Assembly (NCBI GenBank): GCA_008501825.1
Contig: QQUA01000007.1
Coordinates: 104,370-168,369, forward strand
Origin: Planctomycetota bacterium
GTDB taxonomy: Bacteria > Planctomycetota > UBA1135
Direction: 5' to 3'
DNA length: 64,000 nucleotides
Shown: positions 1 to 10,479 of the stretch, in pieces
How positions within the stretch are numbered: position 1 is the first letter of the stretch
Layout of the letters: each line of letters begins with the position of its first letter
The notes under the pieces: generated by a model
Database searches by the model: none
What the model saw: the letters and a program-made list of their open reading frames with translations, nothing else
What the model was told of the DNA's origin: nothing
Made by a program: the position numbers and the translations under genes

Positions 1-470
1 ATGCCGTCGACCAAAAAGCCCCGGGCGTCGAGGCTGGCCAACAAGTGCTCGGCCATCAGGACTTGCTCTTCGCTGGCATCGGTCACCCGATATTCGCCCA
101 GGATGGAATCGAGATCCTCACCTTCCGGGGCGGCAACGTTCTGGAGAGCGTCGTAACCTTCCTCGGTGGCGGCGCTGCGGCTACGGCTACCGGAGTGGAC
201 CGGCACCTCCAGGAGTTGATCCAAATCCTGCAGGCCGGGCAAATCCTCCAGCGGCCCTTCCTCCGCCTCCTCGCGGTTTTCTTCTCCTTTGTCGGAAACC
301 TCTTCGAAGCCCTGTTCGGTTTCCAGGAATGGGTTGTCCTCCAGTTCCGCCTCAATTCGCTCCAACAACTCCGGGGTGGTGAGTTGCAGGATCTGCATGG
401 CCTGAATCATCTGGGGCGACTGAATCAGTCGCTGTTCCAGACGAAGGTTCTGTTGGTATTCCAGGCGCAT
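1..470 (-). CDS. rpoN: RNA polymerase sigma-54 factor, N-terminal part (runs off left edge)
   Basis: This is the first 156 codons of sigma-54, which directs RNA polymerase to -24/-12 promoters and needs an AAA+ activator to open them. The gene starts at an ATG read from 470 and continues past base 1. The N-terminus shows the glutamine- and leucine-rich region I typical of the family (LRLEQRLIQSPQMIQAMQIL, then LTTPELLERIEAELEDNPFL), which contacts core polymerase and the activator. It is followed by an acidic, low-complexity region II (about residues 52-75) and the beginning of the core-binding domain. The core-binding remainder, the helix-turn-helix and the RpoN box lie outside the window. 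It is divergent from speB, and a sigma-54-dependent activator is encoded just beyond that gene. Identity is secure from the region I motif. Confidence 0.93.
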   Translation of the reverse strand, partial: MRLEYQQNLRLEQRLIQSPQMIQAMQILQLTTPELLERIEAELEDNPFLETEQGFEEVSDKGEENREEAEEGPLEDLPGLQDLDQLLEVPVHSGSRSRSAATEEGYDALQNVAAPEGEDLDSILGEYRVTDASEEQVLMAEHLLASLDARGFLVDG

Positions 471-661
471 GCGCTAGAAGTCTACCCTGGCCGAATGGGC
501 TTCCTCGCAAAGCTCCGACCGCTTTCTTGAAGCCGGCCGGGCCTTCGTTCTTTATCGGGGGATGGGTTCGCGGTTGTGAACCCCAGGAGGAAAAGAAGCC
601 GGGAAAAAAATTGGATTTTCCGTTGCCCCCGCTGGGCAGGCGGTCGCAGCTATGCTTCACT

Positions 662-691
662 TTGCCGTTTGGCTTCGGCCTGGGGGTAAAT
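662..691 (+). promoter_or_regulatory. Possible sigma-70 promoter for speB
   Basis: A TTGCCG (662-667) is followed after 18 bases by GTAAAT (686-691), which would place transcription start near 698, eleven bases before the speB ATG. The match is partial. The rest of the 471-708 interval between the divergent rpoN and speB genes holds an A-rich stretch near 604-610 and no other clear signal. Confidence 0.25.
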
Positions 692-708
692 CCGGCCGCA
701 ACCGAGAC

Positions 709-1611
709 ATGGAAATAGGCAATCCCGGCGCTTTTCTTGGCTTCGAGGGGGAGGCTTGCGGCCCCCAGGCTCGGGGCGTGGTCCTGCCGGTGCCCTATGA
801 AGCCACCACCACCTATCAAAAAGGCACCGGAGCTGCTCCGCTGGCCATCCTGGAGGCTTCCCAACAAGTGGAGTTCTACGACGAGTGGCTGGAGGACGAG
901 GCGCGCCGTTTCGGCGTTCGGACCCTGCCGCCGGTGGTATTTCCCGGCCCACCCGAAGCTCTGGCGGAGGTCCTCCGCCAGCAAGTCGGGGCCCTATTGG
1001 ACCGGGAGCGGGTGCCGCTGATCCTCGGCGGCGAGCATTCCCTCAGCCTTGGGCCGATTTTGGCCGCCGCCGACCGTCACCCCGATTTGGTGGTGCTGCA
1101 CCTCGACGCCCACCCCGATTTGCGCGATCGATACGAAGGCACCGCCTACGGCCACGGCTGCGTCATGCGTAGGGTCATGGAGGCTGGGGTTCGGATTCAC
1201 GCTTTCGGCATTCGAGCGATCTCCCCGGAGGAAAGGGAGCTCTACCAGAGCCAACCGGCCAGTTTGAGCGCCGTCAGCGCCCGTCGATTGCTGGCCTTGA
1301 GCCCGGTGCAGCGAGTGGAAGCGGTGTTAGCTTCTCTCCCGGATGGACCGCTTTGGCTTTCTTTCGACGTGGACGGCCTCGATCCCGGCTTGGTCATGTC
1401 CACCGGGACTCCAGAACCCGGTGGGGTCGATTGGTTCACGGTGAGCGAAGTCCTGGCTCGCTTGGATGAAGACGGGCGCCGGGTGCTGGGCGGCGACCTG
1501 GTCGAACTTCTGCCTCAACCCGGCCTTCATGCCAGCGATTTCGCCACCGCCCGCTTGGCCCATCGCATGTTGTTAACCGCTTTGCGCTCGTGGGAGCGCC
1601 ATGCAAGCTAA
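709..1611 (+). CDS. speB: Agmatinase / ureohydrolase family protein
   Basis: This arginase-superfamily enzyme, 300 aa, most likely hydrolyses agmatine to putrescine and urea in polyamine synthesis. The family's binuclear manganese ligands are visible in order: GGEHS, then DAHPDLRD with a following HGCVMRR, then SFDVDGLDPG near the C-terminus. The length fits agmatinases. I chose the ATG at 709 because the protein aligns from there (MEIGNPGAFLG); an upstream in-frame ATG at 652 would add 19 residues without family similarity. The downstream response regulator begins within about 20 bases of this stop, so the two are probably co-transcribed. Arginase, formimidoylglutamase or guanidinobutyrase activity cannot be excluded from motifs alone. 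Confidence 0.85.
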   Translation: MEIGNPGAFLGFEGEACGPQARGVVLPVPYEATTTYQKGTGAAPLAILEASQQVEFYDEWLEDEARRFGVRTLPPVVFPGPPEALAEVLRQQVGALLDRERVPLILGGEHSLSLGPILAAADRHPDLVVLHLDAHPDLRDRYEGTAYGHGCVMRRVMEAGVRIHAFGIRAISPEERELYQSQPASLSAVSARRLLALSPVQRVEAVLASLPDGPLWLSFDVDGLDPGLVMSTGTPEPGGVDWFTVSEVLARLDEDGRRVLGGDLVELLPQPGLHASDFATARLAHRMLLTALRSWERHAS

Positions 1612-1628
1612 TCCCGTGGAATAAGCCA

Positions 1629-2972
1629 GTGGAAGTCCTTCTGGTGGAAGATGAGCGGACTTTGGCAATCCCCTTGGGGGACGCCCTCCGCGACGCCGGT
1701 CACAAAGTGACGGTTTTGTACGACGGTGCCGCCGCCTTGGCCTGGTTGCAGGAGGGGCGCTGCGATTTGGTGGTCAGCGACGTCCGCCTTCCCGGAGCCG
1801 ACGGCTTGCAAATCCTGAAGCGAGCTCGGCGTCAGGATCCCCCTGCCGACGTTTTGATCATGACCGGCTATGCCACCGTGGAACAAGCGGTGGAAGCGAT
1901 GAATGAAGGAGCGGTCAATTACCTGCAGAAGCCGTTTCCGAAAAAGGCCCTGCTTGGCCAGGTGAAGCGGGTTCAGGAGATTCGCCAAATGCAGGCCGAG
2001 TTGCTGCGCTTTCGGCAACAGGAGGGCCAGGACGGAGGCGATTTAGGCCTGACCGGAACCAGCGCGGTAATGGAGGACGTCCGGGCCCGGATCCGTGCGG
2101 CCAGCCGCCAGGACGTCACTGTGCTGATTCAAGGCGAAAGCGGAACCGGCAAGGAACGGGTGGCCAAGGCGCTGCATCGAGAAAGCCCGCGAGCCGAACA
2201 GCCGTTTCTGGGTGTTTCCTGCGCCGCCGTGCCGGAAAGCCTGCTGGAAGGAGAGTTGTTCGGCTTTCGCAAGGGGGCCTTCACCGGAGCGGAAGAAGAT
2301 CATGCCGGACGCTTTCAACAGGCCGGCTCCGGCACCTTGCTGTTGGACGATGTCGACGATTTGACCTTGGAAGCCCAGGCCAGCCTGCTGCGGGCCCTTC
2401 AAGAACGAGAGTTCAGTCCCTTGGGCAGTCAGGAAAGCTTGCCGCTACAAGCCCGGATCCTGGCCGCCACCCGGGCCGACCTGGCCGAGGCGGTTCAAAA
2501 CGGCCGCTTCCGGGAAGACTTGTACTACCGCTTGGCGGTGGTTCCCCTGCGGCTGCCTCCGCTTCGAGAAAGGATGGAAGATCTACCGGTCTTGGTGGCG
2601 GAATTCCTGCGCCGTCAGGACCCTGCTGGACGACTGCAAGTGCCGGCCGAAACCTTGCGTAAATTGGCCGAGCACGATTGGCCCGGCAACGTGCGCGAAT
2701 TGGAGAACGCCGTGACTCGGGCGGTGGCGCTGGCCGGACAGGCCCGGCAACTAAGGGTCGAACACTTCCTGCCCGGCGGCCCCTTGGCCGGCACCCGCCG
2801 CCGGGCCCAAGACGTCAAGCCGTTGCGGGAAAGCGTGCGCTTGGCCGAACGAGAGGCGATCCGGGCGGCCCTGGCGGCGACCGGAGGCCGCCGGGCGGAA
2901 GCGGCCAAGTTGCTCGGCATCTCCCGTAAGGCGCTGTGGCAGAAGGCCAAGGAGCTCGGCTTGGAGGGCTGA
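1629..2972 (+). CDS. Sigma-54-dependent response regulator (NtrC family)
   Basis: This is a two-component transcriptional activator. An N-terminal receiver domain (residues 1-115 from this start) has the acidic pair at 7-8, the phosphoacceptor Asp51 in [12 protein letters not shown], Thr79 and Lys101. The central AAA+ domain has Walker A GESGTGKE (169-176), the sigma-54 contact motif GAFTGA (216-221) and Walker B LLLDDVDD. The C-terminus is a Fis-type helix-turn-helix ([20 protein letters not shown]). The GTG at 1629 puts the receiver's first strand at the N-terminus; an in-frame GTG at 1590, inside speB, would add 13 residues, and neither has a strong ribosome site. No partner histidine kinase is in the window. 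Sigma-54 itself is encoded 1.2 kb upstream in the opposite direction. Confidence 0.92.
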   Translation: MEVLLVEDERTLAIPLGDALRDAGHKVTVLYDGAAALAWLQEGRCDLVVSDVRLPGADGLQILKRARRQDPPADVLIMTGYATVEQAVEAMNEGAVNYLQKPFPKKALLGQVKRVQEIRQMQAELLRFRQQEGQDGGDLGLTGTSAVMEDVRARIRAASRQDVTVLIQGESGTGKERVAKALHRESPRAEQPFLGVSCAAVPESLLEGELFGFRKGAFTGAEEDHAGRFQQAGSGTLLLDDVDDLTLEAQASLLRALQEREFSPLGSQESLPLQARILAATRADLAEAVQNGRFREDLYYRLAVVPLRLPPLRERMEDLPVLVAEFLRRQDPAGRLQVPAETLRKLAEHDWPGNVRELENAVTRAVALAGQARQLRVEHFLPGGPLAGTRRRAQDVKPLRESVRLAEREAIRAALAATGGRRAEAAKLLGISRKALWQKAKELGLEG

Positions 2973-2976
2973 GGAA

Positions 2977-3726
2977 GTGAAACTGGCTCCTTTTCATCCG
3001 GGCGCGGCACCCATAACCCTGGCTCCAGGTCGCTGGTGGGTCTTTACCGACTTGCATTTGGATCCCCAACGGCCGGAGGAAGTGGATGCTTTTGCCGACC
3101 GCCTCGGCAGCGCTCCGAAAGATTTGGCCGGTTTGCTGATCCTGGGTGATTTGTTCGACGCTTATCTGGGACCGGAACAATGGGCCCAAGCCGGCTATCG
3201 GCCTCTGGTTCAGGCCTTGCAACAGATACGCGGTCAGGTGGTGCTGTTGCGGGGCAACCGGGACGTGCTGCTGGAAGCCAAAGACGTGGCGCCGGAAGGC
3301 TGGCAAGTGGCCGATTCGGCTTTGATGGCGACGTCCTTGGGCCGCTTGTTTTTCAGCCACGGCGACCAGTTCTGCCTGGCCGATCTTTCCTACCAGCGCT
3401 TGCGCCGGCTGCTACGCCGGCCGGGTTTGCGCTGGGGCTTGCGGCGTCTTCCCTGGGCTTGGCGCAGCAAAATGGCCCGTCGGCTTCGCGGTTACAGCCA
3501 GGAAGTGGTACCGCGCAAACCGATGGACGCCAAGGACCTGATCCTGGAGGCGGTGGGGGGCCATCTGCAAAGCCTGGCCGCCGTGGGCGCGGTCCTCGGC
3601 CACCTCCATCTCCACCGCCGCAGCGAGCTGGCCGGCGGCCGTTGGCTGCAATTGTTGCCGGCTTGGCAGATCGACACCGAGGCGGTGGAGTTCCACGCTC
3701 TGGCCGAGTCCGGTGCTTTGGCTTGA
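2977..3726 (+). CDS. Metallophosphoesterase, LpxH-like
   Basis: This calcineurin-like phosphoesterase of 249 aa resembles UDP-2,3-diacylglucosamine pyrophosphatase of lipid A synthesis. The metal-ligand blocks are in the expected order: FTDLHLD, LILGDLFDAYLG, LLRGNRD, FSHGDQF and GHLHLHR. The central part (residues 140-180) is arginine- and leucine-rich, like the membrane-associating lid of LpxH. The start is a GTG four bases after the preceding stop, with GAGGAA just upstream, indicating translational coupling to the response regulator. The last block is GHLH, not the GHTH usual in LpxH, so substrate assignment is tentative. Another membrane-peripheral phosphohydrolase is possible. Confidence 0.7.
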   Translation: MKLAPFHPGAAPITLAPGRWWVFTDLHLDPQRPEEVDAFADRLGSAPKDLAGLLILGDLFDAYLGPEQWAQAGYRPLVQALQQIRGQVVLLRGNRDVLLEAKDVAPEGWQVADSALMATSLGRLFFSHGDQFCLADLSYQRLRRLLRRPGLRWGLRRLPWAWRSKMARRLRGYSQEVVPRKPMDAKDLILEAVGGHLQSLAAVGAVLGHLHLHRRSELAGGRWLQLLPAWQIDTEAVEFHALAESGALA

Positions 3727-3750
3727 CGAAGGGGTCTTGAGCCTTAGAAT
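3723..3750 (+). promoter_or_regulatory. Sigma-70-type promoter for cmk
   Basis: TTGACG (3723-3728), a 16-base spacer and TAGAAT (3745-3750) make a good housekeeping promoter. Transcription would begin about 3757, only about five bases before the cmk ATG at 3762, so the transcript may be nearly leaderless. The same TAGAAT hexamer lies upstream of ffh and rpmE in this window. Confidence 0.5.
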
Positions 3751-3761
3751 TTCTCGGCTTC

Positions 3762-4559
3762 ATGTCCAGTGACGGCCCTTCGTCTCAATGTCCGGTCATT
3801 ACCCTGGACGGTCTTGCCGGATCGGGGAAATCTACCTTGGCCCGTCGCTTGGCGATGCGATTGGGTTGGGCCTATTTGGACTCGGGAGCCTGGTACCGGG
3901 CGCTGACTTGGGCCGTCTTGCAGCAGCCTTCGCCACCGCCGCAAGCTTCCGCCTCCGATCCCGACGAAGAAGCCCCAAAATCGGGCCGGTGGTCGCCCCA
4001 AGCCATCCTGGACACGCTCTTTCGAATCGACATCCATTGCCATCCAGATGGCTCGGTGGTGGTCGACGGCCAGCCGCTCCGGCAACAGATCCGGACTCCG
4101 GAAATTGACCGGGCGGTCGCCGACGTCGCCGATCCGCCGGAAGTGCGCAGCGCCTTGGTCGATCGCATGCGACGGCTGCGCAGCCGCGCCGGCCTGGCCG
4201 GAATCGTGGCCGACGGCCGCGACGCCGGCACCGTCATTTTCCCCGACGCCGGCTTGAAGGTCTTCGTTCACGCCGACTTGGAGACTCGAGCCGGGCGCCG
4301 CTTTCAGCAAGGCCGGAGCGCTGGATTGCAACTTTCCCTCGACGATGTTCTGGAACGCCTGCGCGAGCGGGATCGCCGGGACGGGGCGCGAGGGGACTCG
4401 GCTCCCCGGCCGCTACCGGGTGGCCGCATCCTGGACAACAATCACCTCACGGTCGAGGAGGCGATCGGGCGCCTTCTTGCTTGGGTGGAAAACCCTTCGG
4501 AAAGCCCGCCGGCGGAAGCCGGCCGCGATTTTCCGGAACCGGGTTTTCGTCAAACCTGA
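3762..4559 (+). CDS. cmk: Cytidylate kinase
   Basis: It phosphorylates CMP and dCMP to the diphosphates using ATP. The P-loop is GLAGSGKST near residue 17, followed by the substrate region LDSGAWYRALTW and the family's AGIVADGRDAGTVIFPDA segment with the DGRD motif. At 265 aa it is longer than the usual 220-230 aa: a proline-, serine- and acid-rich insertion after the first helix (about residues 53-75) and an extended C-terminal tail account for the difference. It sits directly upstream of rpsA, a cmk-rpsA order found in many bacteria. A small hairpin (GGCGG/CCGCC, 4561-4578) follows the stop and lies in the rpsA leader. Confidence 0.9.
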   Translation: MSSDGPSSQCPVITLDGLAGSGKSTLARRLAMRLGWAYLDSGAWYRALTWAVLQQPSPPPQASASDPDEEAPKSGRWSPQAILDTLFRIDIHCHPDGSVVVDGQPLRQQIRTPEIDRAVADVADPPEVRSALVDRMRRLRSRAGLAGIVADGRDAGTVIFPDAGLKVFVHADLETRAGRRFQQGRSAGLQLSLDDVLERLRERDRRDGARGDSAPRPLPGGRILDNNHLTVEEAIGRLLAWVENPSESPPAEAGRDFPEPGFRQT

Positions 4560-4625
4560 GGGCGGTGAAAAATCCGCCGACCTGTTCCCCGTTACCGACC
4601 CCAAACCCCCTTTTACCTTTCATTC

Positions 4626-6587
<1,962 letters not shown>

Positions 6588-6599
6588 TCTCGCGCCATC

Positions 6600-7652
6600 A
6601 TGGTCCCGCTGCCGTCCTTGTCGATCCGTTCGGAATCTGGCAAAAACGGCGGCCGAATTTCGGTAGGGCTCCTCATGCTTTTTGCATGGGGAGCCCCTTC
6701 CTGTTCCAGCGGGACGAACCAGGTTTCGGCCTTCGATCCAGACGACCCCAGGCGAGGCCAATTGACCGATTCGCGCCGGGAGGATCCTGCTTCGGCCAGA
6801 AAACCTTCGGCAAACCTTGAAGGTGGTCAGATCTGGCTTCAAGGCGCGGTGCCCAGTCCCTTTTCCGGTTCGGTTCCGGTCTCGGACACCGAATTCGTGG
6901 ATCAGCAAACCAAAGCCGGATTGCAATGGCTTCGAGCTCGCTCCGTCGAAAGCAGTCTCGGTTCCATGGCTCAATTGGCGGTGCCGGCCGGCCCACACAG
7001 CATTGGCGCCACCGTGACTTTGAAATTCTTGCTGGCCAACCGCTTTCCACGGGAGTTGGAAGTGCTTTCCCCACCGGAAGGCATGATGGTGGAAATCCAC
7101 TGGGTGTTGCGGAAGTGGAATCCCTATGGCGGGGTGGAGGTGCTGGAGCGGACCGCGGTGGCCCGCATGGAAGGACCTTTCGCCTTGGCTCCCGGGGAGA
7201 GTTTGGAGGAAAGCACTTCTTTCGCTTTGGAACCTCAGGGCGGCAGCGCCAATTTGTGGGAAGTCCGGCTCCAGGCTCAAATCCGCTGCGACGGCGTCCG
7301 CATGGGCGAGCATGAATTGCCGGTGCAGCAGATCCGCTTCGAACCGGTATTGTTTCCCGCCCTGCCTCCAGGTTGGGAGGATTTGCAGGAGCGGCCTTTG
7401 GAGCGATTGGCCCAGGCTTTGGCCTTAGCCACTCCCCAGGTCGATCCTCACTTGTTGCCTTGTTTGGTTTTGGCACCGGAAAACAGTCGCAACGAAGCCA
7501 TGGCCATGCTCATGGAAGCCTTGCGGCAAGCGCCGGCGGAACATCGGGTGGCGGCGATTTGCACCGGTTTGCGTTGGCTCAGTGGCGAAACGATGGGAAA
7601 TGAGCCGGCTGCCTGGCAAGAATGGTGGGGCAGGCGGACAATGCCGCGGTGA
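6600..7652 (+). CDS. Hypothetical secreted lipoprotein
   Basis: This unrecognised protein of 350 aa begins with a positively charged region, then a hydrophobic stretch ending in GAPSC, which fits a lipobox and lipid-anchored export. An internal ATG at 6675, just before the hydrophobic core, is an alternative start. The mature part is largely beta-strand-like with no catalytic motif I recognise; the segment GATVTLKFLLANRFPRELEV resembles immunoglobulin-like folds. The final 100 residues are helical and leucine/alanine-rich. Its stop codon overlaps the GTG start of tyrS in the sequence GTGA, so the two are translationally coupled. Nothing suggests a functional link with tyrosyl-tRNA synthetase. 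Confidence 0.65.
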   Translation: MVPLPSLSIRSESGKNGGRISVGLLMLFAWGAPSCSSGTNQVSAFDPDDPRRGQLTDSRREDPASARKPSANLEGGQIWLQGAVPSPFSGSVPVSDTEFVDQQTKAGLQWLRARSVESSLGSMAQLAVPAGPHSIGATVTLKFLLANRFPRELEVLSPPEGMMVEIHWVLRKWNPYGGVEVLERTAVARMEGPFALAPGESLEESTSFALEPQGGSANLWEVRLQAQIRCDGVRMGEHELPVQQIRFEPVLFPALPPGWEDLQERPLERLAQALALATPQVDPHLLPCLVLAPENSRNEAMAMLMEALRQAPAEHRVAAICTGLRWLSGETMGNEPAAWQEWWGRRTMPR

Positions 7653-8878
7653 GTTTGAAGACCGACCCCCTGCAAGCTTTTCCAGAACTCCGGCGGCTGG
7701 CTTCGGACATCGTGTCGGAGGCGGAGCTTCAGCAGCGCTTGGAAAAGGCCGCTGCCAGCGGCAAGCGGTTGCGGGTCAAGTTCGGGATCGATCCGACCTT
7801 CACCGACGTCCACGTCGGCCATGCCGTCCCGATTCGAGTCCTGCGCCGGTTCCAGGATCTCGGTCATCTTCCGGTTTTGATTTTGGGAGACGCCACCGCT
7901 CGCTTGGGCGATCCCACCGGTCGAAACGATCAACGGCCGGCCCTTTCCAAGGAAGAAGTCGAGGCCAATGCCGCTACCTATCTGGAGCAAATTGGAAAGG
8001 TGTTACGGTTGGATCCGGACCTCTGCGAAATCCGTCGCAATAGCGAATGGTTCGGGCAAATGGATTTCTTCGACGGCCTGCGGTTGCTCAGCGAAGGGAC
8101 CATCGCCAGGCTGTTGGAGCGGGACGATTTTCAAAATCGGATGGCGAAGAGTTTGCCCATTCATTTACACGAACTGGTGTACCCGCTGATGCAAGGGTGG
8201 GATTCGGTGCAAGTCCAGGCCGACATTGAAATCGGCGGCAACGATCAATTGTTCAATTTGCACATGGGCCGCCTGTTGCAAGAGCGGCACGGGCAGCGGC
8301 CTCAAGTTTGTTTCACCACTCCGCTGCTGTTGGGAACCGACGGCCGCAAGATGTCCAAGTCCTACGGCAATCATCTGCCGTTGACCGCCGGGGCGGAGGA
8401 TGCCTTCGGCAAGATCATGAGCTTGGACGATCCCAGCATGGAACCGTGGTTTCGCTTGGCGACCGATCTAAGCGAAGAACAAAGTCGGGCGCGGCTGGAG
8501 CTCCACCCGCGCCAGGCCAAGGTGGCGCTAGCCAAGGAAATCGTGGCCTGGTTGCATGATTCCGAGGCCGCCGATCGAGCGGCGGAGGAATTCGAACGCC
8601 GCTTTCGCCGGCGCGAATTGCCGAGCGAAATCCCCCAAATCCGGTTGCCGGCTGGGGAACGCCCGCTAGCCAATTTGCTAAAGGAAGCGGGTTTGGCCAC
8701 GACCACCAGCGAAGCTCGCCGCTTGGTGCGGCAAGGTGGCGTGAAGGTAGACGGTCAAGTGGAAAAAAACGAGATCCGGCCGTTGGCGGTGCCGGCTTCC
8801 GGCAACGGGCCGCTTCTTCAGGTTGGCAAACGAAAGATCGCCCAAGTCTGTGGGGAGGACGAAAGCGATCTCGACTAG
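7649..8878 (+). CDS. tyrS: Tyrosyl-tRNA synthetase
   Basis: This class I synthetase charges tRNA-Tyr. It has the HIGH-type motif as HVGH (in DPTFTDVHVGHAVPI) and the KMSKS motif intact (GRKMSKSYGNHLPL). The C-terminal 65 residues form an S4 RNA-binding domain (LLKEAGLATTTSEARRLVRQ, followed by GGVKVDG). The DPTFTDVHVGH form and the KMSKS context resemble the TyrZ-like branch rather than E. coli TyrS. The start is set at GTG 7649 because it overlaps the previous stop by four bases; an in-frame ATG at 7622 would add nine residues. The length of 409 aa fits the family. Confidence 0.94.
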   Translation: MSLKTDPLQAFPELRRLASDIVSEAELQQRLEKAAASGKRLRVKFGIDPTFTDVHVGHAVPIRVLRRFQDLGHLPVLILGDATARLGDPTGRNDQRPALSKEEVEANAATYLEQIGKVLRLDPDLCEIRRNSEWFGQMDFFDGLRLLSEGTIARLLERDDFQNRMAKSLPIHLHELVYPLMQGWDSVQVQADIEIGGNDQLFNLHMGRLLQERHGQRPQVCFTTPLLLGTDGRKMSKSYGNHLPLTAGAEDAFGKIMSLDDPSMEPWFRLATDLSEEQSRARLELHPRQAKVALAKEIVAWLHDSEAADRAAEEFERRFRRRELPSEIPQIRLPAGERPLANLLKEAGLATTTSEARRLVRQGGVKVDGQVEKNEIRPLAVPASGNGPLLQVGKRKIAQVCGEDESDLD

Positions 8879-9048
8879 ATTCTTGAACAATTCTCTGTAG
8901 TCGTTCCGGCCATGAAGCCGATATTTTGACAACCATCCAGTTCATCTTCCCCATTTCGCTTCATCGAACCGCTGGCAGGCTGAAAAGCTTCTAGCGGTTG
9001 AAAAAGAAATCTTGCTTGTCGGTCGGAGGCTCCGGCCGCAGGGCGTGC

Positions 9049-9717
9049 ATGAGTTCTCAACCGAAACAAAACCTCGGGGAGGGTTCGGGTTCTACCCGCA
9101 ACCTGGAACAGACTATGGAAATTGTCCGGCGGGTACGTTTGGGGGAAAGCCAAGCGGATTCCGAGTTGGTTCGCCATTCTGGGGGACGCATCTTGGGTTT
9201 GGTGATGTTCCTCATGGGAAGAAAGATGCGCAGCCGTTACGACCCGGAGGACGTCGCCCAAGAAGTTTGGCTGGAAGTTTTTAAAGCCCTGCGGCGGAAA
9301 AAGGGGCCGACGGAATCATTCGGACCCTGGGTTCGCAAGATCGCCACTCGGAAAATATCCCAGCTTCAAAACCGAAGTGACGGCCAGGCGACTTTGGAGT
9401 CGAACTTGCCTCAAGAGCGGAGCGGCCGTTCTCCGGCCTTCGATCCGCCCGATCCCGATTTGTTGCCGGCGGTGCGAAGTTATCGCCTGGAGTCGGTGGC
9501 TCGGATGGTCGAGGAGTTGGAGCAACTCGAACAGCGCCGCCAGGAAATCTGGACCCGCTATTGGTTCGAGGAGCAGAGCACCACCGCCATTGCCAGGGAA
9601 TTCGATTGGAATCGCGAGTTCGTCCGCTCTGAGTTGCAGCAAGCCAATCGCCATTTGCGCCATCGCCTGCAGGAGCGAGATCAAAGCGATCCCGCCGACT
9701 GGGGCCGGCCGATCTAG
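9049..9717 (+). CDS. ECF-type RNA polymerase sigma factor A
   Basis: This extracytoplasmic-function sigma factor has 222 aa. Region 2 holds the core-binding signature DPEDVAQEVWLEVFKAL, and region 4 carries a helix-turn-helix around IWTRYWFEEQSTTAIAREFD. The linker between them (about residues 105-145) is proline-rich and variable. The ATG at 9049 is preferred to an in-frame TTG at 8998, which adds 17 non-conserved residues. A perfect TTGACA occurs at 8926-8931 but without a convincing -10. The gene is a close paralogue of the next one, sharing blocks such as ELVxHSGGRxL and the DPADW/DPGDW end. No anti-sigma factor lies nearby, as is common for the planctomycete ECF groups. Confidence 0.85.
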   Translation: MSSQPKQNLGEGSGSTRNLEQTMEIVRRVRLGESQADSELVRHSGGRILGLVMFLMGRKMRSRYDPEDVAQEVWLEVFKALRRKKGPTESFGPWVRKIATRKISQLQNRSDGQATLESNLPQERSGRSPAFDPPDPDLLPAVRSYRLESVARMVEELEQLEQRRQEIWTRYWFEEQSTTAIAREFDWNREFVRSELQQANRHLRHRLQERDQSDPADWGRPI

Positions 9718-9800
9718 GTTCTTCCTAGCGGATATCACGGCGGGACTTTGCTACGGTGGGGGGAGTTTTGGATTCTTCTTTCACCGTGGAGCTAACTACC

Positions 9801-10466
9801 ATGACGTCCCAACTCGATCATGGTTCTTTACCGGAGCCCGATTCCCCGCCCAGCCGGGCACAAACCCTGAAGATGGTCCGGCGGGTGCTGGCCGGCGATT
9901 CCCAAGCCGGCACCGAATTGGTTCACCATTCCGGCGGTCGGGTTCTGGCGATGGTGATGTTTTATATGGGGCGCAGCATTCGCCGGCGTTTCGATCCGGA
10001 GGATCTGGCTCAAGAAGTCTGGATGGAAATCTTCCGAGCCTTGCAGTTGGGTAAGGGGCCGACGGTTTCTTTTGGGGCTTGGGTTCGGACCATCGTTAGG
10101 CGCCGTTTGGCCCGATTGGCCAGTCGAAGCCGGCCGTTTCCCGCCTCGGCCTCGGATTTGGATCCCGGGGGAAACGAGGAAGGCGGCTGGCAACCGACAT
10201 CCGAGGGCACCTTGCCGCTGGTGAGGTCTTATCGCCGCGAGGCGATCGCCCGTTTGGTGGAGGTGGTGGAAAGTCTGCCCGAACGCCATCAAAAGGTTTG
10301 GACTCGATATTGGTTCGAGGAGCAAAAGGTCCGGCAGATTGCCGAGCAACTGAATTTGAGCTCTCAGCGGGTTCGGGAGGAATTGCGTCGCGCCAATCGG
10401 GCGGTCCGGCGCCATTTCCAGGGCGAACCTTCCACCGATCCGGGGGACTGGAGCCGCAGGCGATAA
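9801..10466 (+). CDS. ECF-type RNA polymerase sigma factor B (paralogue)
   Basis: This is the second of a tandem pair, 221 aa. Region 2 reads FDPEDLAQEVWMEIFRALQ and region 4 VWTRYWFEEQKVRQIAEQLN, very close to the preceding gene, so the pair almost certainly arose by duplication. The ATG at 9801 follows the 83-base spacer; an upstream in-frame TTG at 9756 would extend the protein by 15 residues with no family match. The next gene, a DUF5916 outer-membrane-type protein, starts within about 14 bases of the stop and may be a co-transcribed target or partner. Regulation may be by the downstream kinase, since ECF and kinase genes are often linked in planctomycetes; that is inference. Confidence 0.85.
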   Translation: MTSQLDHGSLPEPDSPPSRAQTLKMVRRVLAGDSQAGTELVHHSGGRVLAMVMFYMGRSIRRRFDPEDLAQEVWMEIFRALQLGKGPTVSFGAWVRTIVRRRLARLASRSRPFPASASDLDPGGNEEGGWQPTSEGTLPLVRSYRREAIARLVEVVESLPERHQKVWTRYWFEEQKVRQIAEQLNLSSQRVREELRRANRAVRRHFQGEPSTDPGDWSRRR

Positions 10467-10479
10467 GGAGATGGCAACG

